Notes under the pieces: model-generated
The model's input: the letters and a program-made list of their open reading frames with translations, nothing else
Databases searched by the model: none
Told to the model about the DNA's origin: nothing
Assembly: GCA_035296085.1 (NCBI GenBank)
Contig: DATHBP010000182.1
Coordinates: forward strand, 1-35,982
Length of the DNA stretch: 35,982 bases
Direction of reading: 5' to 3'
Source: DATHBP01 sp035296085
GTDB lineage: Bacteria; Actinomycetota; Actinomycetes; Propionibacteriales; Nocardioidaceae
Translations under genes and position numbers: made by a program
Part shown: piece by piece, positions 30,498 through 35,982 of the stretch
Position numbering within the stretch: the stretch's first letter is position 1
Layout of the letters: every line of letters starts with the position of its first letter

Positions 30498-31325
30498 TCA
30501 CGTGGCGCTGATCGTGCCGGTGGCGAGCAGCCCGACCAGGAGCAGGCCGAGCGCCACCCGGTAGAGGACGAACACCTCGATGCTGTGGTGGGCGACGAAA
30601 CGCAGCAGCCAGGCGATCGCTGCATAGGCGACGACGAAGCTCACGACGGTCGCCACCACCGTCGACATGAGGCTGATGTCCCCGGCGATCGCGTCCTTGA
30701 TCTCGTACAGACCAGCGGCGACCAGGGCGGGGATCGACAAGAAGAACGACATGCGGGTGGCGGTGACGCGGTCCAGCCCGCGCAGCAGACCGGCGGAGAT
30801 CGTCGCGCCCGAGCGGGACACGCCCGGGACCAAGGCGATGCACTGCACCACCCCGATGACGACGACGTCGCGAAGAGTGATCTGGGTTTCGTCGCGCTGC
30901 TGCGTTCCTCGGCGCTCGGCCAGCACCATCACCGCGCTCCACCCGATGAGCCCCGCTGCGACCCACCAGAGGCTACGGAGCGCGCCGGTCACGAGGTCCT
31001 TGCCGAGAAACCCGACGATGCCGATGGGCATCGACCCGATGACGATGTACCAGCCGAGGCGGTAGTCCGCGCTCCCCCGGTGCTGCGCGCGCCTGAGCCC
31101 CAGCAGCCAAGCCTTCGTGATACGCCACAGGTCGGTGCGGAAGTAGACGACGACTGCGGCGATCGCGCCGACCTGGATGATCGCGGTGAACGCGGTTACC
31201 GCGGGGTCGTCGATTCGCAAGCCGAGCAGCTTCTCGGTGATCGTGAGATGGCCGGTGCTGGAGACCGGCAGAAACTCGGTGAGCCCCTCCACGACGCCCA
31301 GCAGGATCGCCGCCAGAAAGTCCAC
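30498..31325 (-). CDS. uppP: Undecaprenyl-diphosphatase UppP (BacA)
   Basis: An integral membrane phosphatase of 275 aa that recycles undecaprenyl pyrophosphate for cell-wall synthesis and gives bacitracin tolerance. Both signature motifs are present: EGLTEFLPVSSTGH (13-26) and PGVSRSGATI (167-176). Multiple hydrophobic helices cover the remaining length. GTG 31325 begins directly after the TAG stop of the F420-type oxidoreductase gene, so the two are co-transcribed and translation is probably coupled. Confidence 0.97.
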   Translation of the reverse strand: MDFLAAILLGVVEGLTEFLPVSSTGHLTITEKLLGLRIDDPAVTAFTAIIQVGAIAAVVVYFRTDLWRITKAWLLGLRRAQHRGSADYRLGWYIVIGSMPIGIVGFLGKDLVTGALRSLWWVAAGLIGWSAVMVLAERRGTQQRDETQITLRDVVVIGVVQCIALVPGVSRSGATISAGLLRGLDRVTATRMSFFLSIPALVAAGLYEIKDAIAGDISLMSTVVATVVSFVVAYAAIAWLLRFVAHHSIEVFVLYRVALGLLLVGLLATGTISAT

Positions 31326-32375
31326 CTAGTCCCCCAGTCCGGCCGAGTCCAGCGCGCTCACGACCGTACGGAGCGTAGCCAGACGATCCGCCTGCGTCCC
31401 GCTCACGCAGGCGACGCTGAGCGTGGTCACCCCGGCCGCGGCATACGAAGCCAGGCGCTCGGCGATGCGCTGCCGCGGACCGAGCAGGCTGGTCTGGTCG
31501 ACGAACTCGAGTGGAACAGCGGCGGCCGCCTCCCGGGTGTTGCCGGCCAGGAAGAGTTCCTGGCAGCGCTGGGCCTGCGCCGCGAAACCCATCCGTGCGG
31601 CGTGGGCGTTGTAGAAGTTGTGCTCGCGGCTCCCCATGCCCCCGAGGTAGAGCGCCGCGTAGGCGCGCACGGGCTCCGCGCAGGCTGCAATGTCGTCCCC
31701 CACGACCACCGGGACGGTTGCGACCACGTCGAACGAGTCGGTCGGCCGGCCCCGAGCGGCCAGGCCGACGCCCAGGTTGGCCATCCAGTCGGCTGCGTGA
31801 TTCGGGGAGAAGAAGACGGCCAGCCAGCCGTCGGCAACCTCGCCGGCAAGCTGCACGTTCTTCGGCCCGACGGCCGCCAGGTAGAGCGGGATGTCCGGCC
31901 GGAGCGGACGTACGCCGAGCCGCAGCGCTTTGCCCGGCGAGTCGGGTAAGGGGAGCGTGTAGTGCTCGCCCGCGTACCGCAATGTCTCGCGATGCAGGGC
32001 GGCGGTCACGATGTCGACGTACTCCCGGGTGCGCTGCAACGGCCGCTCGAAGCCGACGCCGTGCCAGCCTGCTGAGACCTGCGGTCCGGAGACGCCGAGC
32101 CCGAGCCGGAACCTGCCGCCCGAGAGCCGGTCCAGCGTCGCGGCTGTCATGGCGGTCATCGCAGGTGTGCGCCCCGGGATCTGCATCACCGCACTCCCGA
32201 GCGCGATGCGCTCGGTGCGAGCAGCGAGCCAACCCAGGACGCTCACGGCGTCGGAGCCGTACGCCTCGGCCACCCACACCGAGTCATAGCCCAGCCGGTC
32301 GGCTTCGACCCCAAGGGCGAGGTGCTCGCGGTAGCCGGCACCGAAGTCATAGCCGAGGTTCACACCGAGTCGCAC
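31326..32375 (-). CDS. LLM-class F420-dependent oxidoreductase
   Basis: A 349-aa luciferase-like monooxygenase-fold enzyme. RLGVNLGYDFGAGYREHLAL starts the barrel, with YDSVWVAEAYGSDAVSVLGWLAA, IALGSAVMQIPGRTPAMTAMTAATLDRLSGGRFRLGLG-type strands, and YLAAVGPKNVQLAGEVADGW, typical of the actinobacterial F420 group. Substrate unknown. GTG 32375 has AGAGGTGG upstream and starts the barrel; the frame is open 28 codons further without support. It has at least one TTA codon (31947-31949). uppP follows with no gap. Confidence 0.93.
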   Translation of the reverse strand: MRLGVNLGYDFGAGYREHLALGVEADRLGYDSVWVAEAYGSDAVSVLGWLAARTERIALGSAVMQIPGRTPAMTAMTAATLDRLSGGRFRLGLGVSGPQVSAGWHGVGFERPLQRTREYVDIVTAALHRETLRYAGEHYTLPLPDSPGKALRLGVRPLRPDIPLYLAAVGPKNVQLAGEVADGWLAVFFSPNHAADWMANLGVGLAARGRPTDSFDVVATVPVVVGDDIAACAEPVRAYAALYLGGMGSREHNFYNAHAARMGFAAQAQRCQELFLAGNTREAAAAVPLEFVDQTSLLGPRQRIAERLASYAAAGVTTLSVACVSGTQADRLATLRTVVSALDSAGLGD

Positions 32376-32413
32376 TCGATGCCACCTCTCTACTGGCCGC
32401 TTCGGACGGCGGC

Positions 32414-32419
32414 AGCCTA
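32414..32419 (-). promoter_or_regulatory. Candidate -10 (TAGGCT) for the LLM oxidoreductase-uppP operon
   Basis: TAGGCT 38 nt before GTG 32375, leaving a leader with AGAGGTGG. Confidence 0.35.
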
Positions 32420-32446
32420 CTTTGCGAGCCGGCCGCCGTCCGGGAC

Positions 32447-32452
32447 TAACCT
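32447..32452 (+). promoter_or_regulatory. Candidate -10 (TAACCT) for the DUF5703 gene
   Basis: TAACCT, 9 nt, then ATG 32462; no ribosome-binding site, so a leaderless or very short-leader message is likely. Confidence 0.35.
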
Positions 32453-32461
32453 GACGCACCT

Positions 32462-32644
32462 ATGGAGTACGAGTTCCGTCGGCTGTGGTTCCCCCGGACG
32501 CTGCCGCGTTCGGCGATCCGCCGGCTGCTTACCGACCAGGCCGAGTACGGCGGCTGGGAGCTGGACCGGCTCCGGCTGTTCCCGGACGGTACGCGCCGGG
32601 TGACGCTACGGCGGCGGATCATCCGGATGCGCCGGACTCTCTAA
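32462..32644 (+). CDS. DUF5703 family small protein
   Basis: A 60-aa basic protein I recognise as the actinobacterial DUF5703 family: MEYEFRRLWFPR, the helix RSAIRRLLTDQAEYGGWELD, then strands LRLFPDGTRRVTLRRRIIR. It is soluble, without signal or membrane segment, and rich in Arg. Start ATG 32462 begins homology and lies 9 nt after TAACCT. It is divergent from the F420-type oxidoreductase and convergent with the M20 peptidase. Function unknown. Confidence 0.88.
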   Translation: MEYEFRRLWFPRTLPRSAIRRLLTDQAEYGGWELDRLRLFPDGTRRVTLRRRIIRMRRTL

Positions 32645-32684
32645 CGGCTGCCGCGGCCGCGAGCCGCCACCGCCCGGCGAGGAC

Positions 32685-34010
32685 CTAGGCCAGGTCGAGG
32701 AAGCGGTCGAGCGTGCGTGCGCCGAAGCGCAGCGCATCAACGGGCACCCGCTCGTCGACACCGTGGAAGAGCGCGGTGAAGTCGAGGTCGGCCGGCAGCC
32801 GCAGGGGCGTAAAGCCGAAGCACCGGACTCCGAGCCGGTCCCAGGCCTTGGCGTCGGTGCCCCCGGACATGAGATAGGGCGCGATCCTGGCCGCGGGGTC
32901 CTGCTCGAGCAGCGCCTGACACATCGCGTCGACGAGGTCCCCGTCGAAGCTGGTCTCCAGGGCGGTGTCGTCGTTGAGGATCTCGATCTCGACGCGGTCG
33001 CCGATCAGCTCGGCCAGCGTGCGGTCGAACTCCGGGCGGAAGCCGGGCAGGATCCGTCCGTCCACGTACGCGAGTGCCTCCCCTGGCACCACGTTCACCT
33101 TGTAGCCCGCCGACAGCATCGTCGGGTTGGTGGTGTTGCGAAGCCCCGCGCCCAGCATCCGCTGGGCCGGGCCAACCGTCGCGAGCAGCTCGTCGGGGTC
33201 GGTCGTTGCCGAGCCGGTCACGGTCCGCAGCACATCGAGGAGCTGGGCCATCGAGCCGCCGACGTGCACCGGCCAGGTGTGCCGTCCGATGCGCGCGACG
33301 GCCTCGGTGAGCCGGGTCACCGCGTTGTCGTCGTGGCGCATGGATCCGTGACCCGCCGTGCCGCGGACGCGCAAGCGCATCCAGCAGATGCCCTTCTCGC
33401 CGGTCTCGATGACGTAGACCCGCTCGTCACCGACGCTGATCGAGTAGCCACCGACCTCACCGATCGCCTCCGTACAGCCCTCGAACGCGTCCCGGTGGTT
33501 GTCGACCAGCCAGTGCGCGCCGTAGTTGCTGCCCGCCTCCTCATCGGCGGTGAAGCACAGGACAACCGGGCGACGCGGAACCGCGCCGGCCCGGGCCCGC
33601 GCGCGGACGACGGACAGCAGCATCGCGTCGAAGTCCTTCATGTCGACCGCGCCGCGGCCCCACACGTAGTCGTCGAGCAGCTCACCGGAGAAGGGGTCCA
33701 CCTGCCAGTCGGCCGCTTGGGCGGGCACCACGTCGAGGTGCCCGTGGATCAGCAACCCGCCGTCGTCACCCCCGTCCGTGCCCCAGTGGGCGACCAGCGA
33801 CGCCCTGCCCGGGGCGGCTTCGTACAGCTGGGCCTCGATGCCGACGTCGGACAGCAACGTTGCGACGTGCTCGGCGGCCTTGCGCTCTCCGGGTCCGGTG
33901 TCGTCGCCGAAGTTGGAGGTGTCGATGCGGATCAGGTCACGGCAGATGTCGACGACCTCGTCGTCGGGCCGGTACGTCGCCGGCGCGGAGGGCTCGTTCA
34001 TGGGGGTCAT
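32685..34010 (-). CDS. M20/M28-family metallopeptidase (DapE/ArgE-like)
   Basis: A 441-aa zinc-dependent amidohydrolase. The metal and catalytic residues are in place: LLIHGHLDVVPA (His91, Asp93), GRGAVDMKDFDAM (Asp123) and CFTADEEAGSNYG (Glu157 base, Glu158 metal), with the final His in ALFHGVDERVP. The dimerisation domain has GTAGHGSMRHDDNAVTRLTEAV. Without a specific pathway partner in the window, substrate (acyl amino acid or peptide) is uncertain. ATG 34010 is the first start; ATG 34001 (MNEPSAP) is an alternative with AGGATGA upstream. Confidence 0.94.
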   Translation of the reverse strand: MTPMNEPSAPATYRPDDEVVDICRDLIRIDTSNFGDDTGPGERKAAEHVATLLSDVGIEAQLYEAAPGRASLVAHWGTDGGDDGGLLIHGHLDVVPAQAADWQVDPFSGELLDDYVWGRGAVDMKDFDAMLLSVVRARARAGAVPRRPVVLCFTADEEAGSNYGAHWLVDNHRDAFEGCTEAIGEVGGYSISVGDERVYVIETGEKGICWMRLRVRGTAGHGSMRHDDNAVTRLTEAVARIGRHTWPVHVGGSMAQLLDVLRTVTGSATTDPDELLATVGPAQRMLGAGLRNTTNPTMLSAGYKVNVVPGEALAYVDGRILPGFRPEFDRTLAELIGDRVEIEILNDDTALETSFDGDLVDAMCQALLEQDPAARIAPYLMSGGTDAKAWDRLGVRCFGFTPLRLPADLDFTALFHGVDERVPVDALRFGARTLDRFLDLA

Positions 34011-34088
34011 CCTGCACCTGCGACCGTGGGCCGACAGCAGCCCGGTTTGCTAGAGTGACGCCGCGCTCCGGCTCCTCGCCGAGCCCGC

Positions 34089-34172
34089 GTCCGGGTGGCG
34101 GAATGGTAGACGCGCTAGCTTGAGGTGCTAGTGCCCGTGTAGGGCATGGGGGTTCGACTCCCCCCTCGGACA
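34089..34172 (+). tRNA. tRNA-Leu (anticodon GAG)
   Basis: A type II tRNA of 84 nt. The acceptor arms are GTCCGGG and CTCGGAC, with one G-T pair. The anticodon stem CTAGC/GCTAG closes the loop ttGAGgt (anticodon GAG, reading CUC/CUU). There is a long variable arm with TGCCC/GGGCA, and a T arm GGGGG-TTCGACT-CCCCC. The discriminator is A; CCA is not encoded. TAGAGT at 34051-34056 may be the -10. Confidence 0.95.
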
Positions 34173-34471
34173 CAACGAACCCGCAGGTCAGCGAGATTAC
34201 GCGGGCATAGGTGGACGGGTGTGCAAGCACCTGAGACCCACGCCGACGTTCGCGACGACGGCGATACCGACCAAGAGCAGTGCCTGGATGGAACTAGCCA
34301 TCAGGAGCCAAGGAGCTGCTTGGTCCGGACGTTCATATGACGTCACCACGAACCGAGAATCATGGAGGTCCCGGTCAGCTGTCTGCACCCTTCGCGGCGA
34401 GTTGGCAGCACTCGGCTGTATCTTCTGGTGGCATGCCGGGCAGCGGGGATACATAACTTGATGCGACCGGC
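34173..34471. other. 299-bp intergenic region after tRNA-Leu
   Basis: I see no convincing gene. GC drops to about 61-63% on hand counts, against about 67-75% in sampled core lines. A weak CCCGC/GCGGG pair (34180-34184, 34201-34205) may end the tRNA transcript. On the minus strand a short frame ending at 34197 contains one hydrophobic stretch (MASSIQALLLVGIAVVANVG), but it has no clear ribosome-binding site or codon bias. No repeat of the tRNA 3' end, integrase remnant or other att feature is visible. Confidence 0.5.
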
Positions 34472-35293
34472 ATGCGTAGCAGCCTTGTAGCCGCGATGTT
34501 GCTGACGACCGCTGTGGCGGGGTGTGGCAACGACGCAGCTGCCGTGCGCGACCGCCCAGCGGGCGAGATGATTCTGGCCACCACAACCAGCACGGTGGAT
34601 TCTGGGCTGCTTGACATGCTGGTCCCCGCTTATGAAGCGAGGTCTGCGTGCAGCGTCAAGGCGCTCGGGGTTGGGTCTGGAGACGCGCTGAGGCTCGGCT
34701 CGCAGGGCAACGCTGATGTGCTGTTATCGCATTCGCCTGATGCTGAAGAAGAGTTCATGGCTGCAGGTGATGGCAGCCGCCGTGACGCTGTGATGCACAA
34801 CGACTTCGTGATTGTCGGCCCACCGGACGACCCGGCAGGGGTCGCCGAGTCGCCGTCCGCCGCTCAAGCAATGGCGCGTATCGCGCAGAGCGGGGCGACG
34901 TTTGTGTCGCGGGCGGACGAGTCAGGCACCAACGCCAAGGAGTTGCAGTTGTGGCAGGAAGCCGAGGTCGCCCCCAGCGGCGAGTCGTACGAGGAAACCG
35001 GGCAGGGAATGGCGGAGACCTTGACGATCGCGAGCCAGCTGCAGGGCTACACCTTGTCTGACAGGGGCACCTACCTGGCGATCGACGGTCTCGACCTGAA
35101 GGTGCTCACCCAGGGCAGCAAGGACTTGCTGAACTTTTACCATGTCATCGTCGTTAAGCATCGCAACACGAACCGAGCCTGTGCCGAGGAGTTCGCCGAC
35201 TGGTTGCTAACCCGAAAGACGCAGCAGCTCATTGGCAGCTTCGGCGTAAAGGAGTATGGCCGCCGGTTGTTTATCCCCGACGCTGCGGATTGA
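34472..35293 (+). CDS. tupA: Tungstate ABC transporter substrate-binding lipoprotein TupA
   Basis: A 273-aa oxyanion-binding lipoprotein. The signal peptide ends VAGC (Cys18). The mature part begins MILATTTSTVDSGLLDMLVP; the TTTS motif (37-40) is the tungstate-binding signature of TupA and separates it from molybdate-binding ModA. Further hallmarks are GSGDALRLGSQGNADVLLSH, VMHNDFVIVGPPDDPAG, FVSRADESGTNAKELQLWQ and YTLSDRGTYLA. The gene has lower GC than most others here, and a TTA codon at 34724-34726. ATG 34472 has no clear ribosome-binding site. tupB follows after 10 bp. Confidence 0.9.
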   Translation: MRSSLVAAMLLTTAVAGCGNDAAAVRDRPAGEMILATTTSTVDSGLLDMLVPAYEARSACSVKALGVGSGDALRLGSQGNADVLLSHSPDAEEEFMAAGDGSRRDAVMHNDFVIVGPPDDPAGVAESPSAAQAMARIAQSGATFVSRADESGTNAKELQLWQEAEVAPSGESYEETGQGMAETLTIASQLQGYTLSDRGTYLAIDGLDLKVLTQGSKDLLNFYHVIVVKHRNTNRACAEEFADWLLTRKTQQLIGSFGVKEYGRRLFIPDAAD

Positions 35294-35303
35294 TCGGGCC
35301 GCT

Positions 35304-35960
35304 GTGTCAGACCCGATCGGCGAGGTTGTCGCTCGAACCGCAATGGTTTCTGTTAGCGCCACCTTGATCGCTTTGGTGGTGGGAATTCCACTCGGTACGT
35401 TGCTAGCTCTGGCGAGAGTGCCTGGCCGGCGGTTAGTAACGGCGGTGGTCAACACTGGCATGGCGGTTCCGACCGTCGTGGTCGGCTTGGTTGTCGCCGT
35501 CCTGCTCTGGCGCAGCGGGCCGTTGGGCGACTTTCATCTGATCTACACCTTGCGCGGCATGGTGATTGCCCAAGTGCTGATAGCAGCGCCGCTCATCACC
35601 GGTATTACGGCGGCAGCGCTGCAACTTCTGCCAGCGGAGTTGCCCGACCAGCTGCGGGCGCTCGGGGCCAGCCCAACCCAGCTCGTTTGGCGGCTATGGC
35701 TTGAGGCCCGGCTGCCGCTGCTCGCCGCAGCGATGGCCGGTTTTGGCCATGCAGTCTCTGAGGTTGGGGCGGCGACCATCGTCGGCGGCAACCTTCACGG
35801 ACGGACGCAGGTCATGACGACTGCGATCGTGGAGAACATTGGCCGGGGCGATCTCAGAGGCGCGGCTGTGTATGCCGTCGTCCTGTTGATTCTGGCGTTC
35901 GCCGTCAACGCGGTCCTCACCTCGGTCCACCAGCGCAGTGCGGCGTGGGCGCGACCCTGA
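35304..35960 (+). CDS. tupB: Tungstate ABC transporter permease TupB
   Basis: A 218-aa membrane permease with about five hydrophobic segments and the ATPase-contact loop LRALGASPTQLVWRLWLEAR (EAA motif), followed by AAMAGFGHAVSEVGAATIVGGNLHGRTQVMTTAIV, which is typical of TupB. GTG 35304 is chosen because it follows the tupA stop by 10 bp and starts where the family starts; an upstream in-frame ATG at 35256 would overlap tupA by 38 bp. It contains a TTA codon (35433-35435). The tupC ATPase is expected after the window end; only 22 bp remain. Confidence 0.88.
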   Translation: MSDPIGEVVARTAMVSVSATLIALVVGIPLGTLLALARVPGRRLVTAVVNTGMAVPTVVVGLVVAVLLWRSGPLGDFHLIYTLRGMVIAQVLIAAPLITGITAAALQLLPAELPDQLRALGASPTQLVWRLWLEARLPLLAAAMAGFGHAVSEVGAATIVGGNLHGRTQVMTTAIVENIGRGDLRGAAVYAVVLLILAFAVNAVLTSVHQRSAAWARP

Positions 35961-35982
35961 CTGCACGCCACCTGCGTCACCT

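Noticed and set aside
30489..31949. Plus-strand open frame of 486 codons
   Set aside because: Antisense to uppP and the F420-type oxidoreductase; no start signal or domain.
34148..34172. tRNA-Leu 3' end as an attachment site with a second copy
   Set aside because: No second copy of the tRNA end was found in the remaining 1.8 kb; the island idea rests on composition only.
34197..34586. Minus-strand frame of 129 codons after tRNA-Leu, partly hydrophobic
   Set aside because: Half of it is antisense to tupA, codon bias is poor and no ribosome-binding site is seen; only the short hydrophobic end is mentioned in the intergenic entry.
1..35982. Phage, toxin-antitoxin, biosynthetic cluster or defence system
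   Set aside because: I saw no genes of these kinds; apart from the tup end the content is conserved housekeeping and Pup-proteasome genes.

Overview
The window is chromosomal DNA of a high-GC actinobacterium. The evidence is a complete Pup-proteasome locus (arc/mpa, dop, pup, prcB, prcA, pafA), a mycothiol-biosynthesis ligase (mshC), an F420-type luciferase-like oxidoreductase, PafBC, strong G/C bias at third codon positions, many GTG starts and TANNNT -10 elements. From memory, the gene order follows the helY-to-uppP stretch of Mycobacterium and the matching Streptomyces region, so most of the window is conserved core genome. I cannot name the genus.

Layout. 1-5868, minus strand: pafB, pafC, tatA, tatC, an unknown 135-aa protein, a diacylglycerol-kinase-family gene and the N-terminal half of helY, which runs off the left edge. 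5928-7076 (plus): a DUF3866 protein whose end overlaps a convergent double-FKBP lipoprotein gene. 8044-13477 (minus): a small membrane protein, then dop, pup, prcB, prcA and pafA. 13569-14072 (plus): a Nudix hydrolase. 14098-18031 (minus): an M50 site-2 protease with a CBS-like tail, trmI and arc. 18106-19053 (plus): a RecB-family nuclease. 19040-24925 (minus): a five-gene oligopeptide ABC operon, oppABCDF. 25099-25947 (plus): a PAC2 protein. 25993-29385 (minus): a histidine phosphatase, DUF3090, a kinase-fold SCO1664-family protein and mshC. 29498-30478 (plus): a CorA-like transporter. 30498-32375 (minus): an F420-type oxidoreductase and uppP. Then a DUF5703 gene (plus), an M20 peptidase (minus), tRNA-Leu(GAG), and a lower-GC end carrying tupA and tupB (tungstate uptake), with the ATPase presumably just outside.

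How it works together. Dop deamidates the GGQ end of Pup, PafA ligates Pup to lysines, Arc unfolds pupylated substrates, and PrcA/PrcB degrade them. PafB and PafC form a DNA-damage regulator. A good match to its promoter class lies before the RecB-family nuclease in the same window. Most other genes are general housekeeping: Tat export, tRNA m1A58, cell-wall lipid carrier recycling, mycothiol, Mg2+ and peptide uptake.

Most notable are a 15-codon mini-ORF before prcA that encodes a near copy of the PrcA N-terminus and whose stop overlaps the prcA start; about a dozen genes whose start codon sits 6-8 nt after a TANNNT element, implying leaderless mRNAs; the PafBC-type promoter; and the compositional change after tRNA-Leu. 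No CRISPR array, insertion sequence or phage gene was seen.
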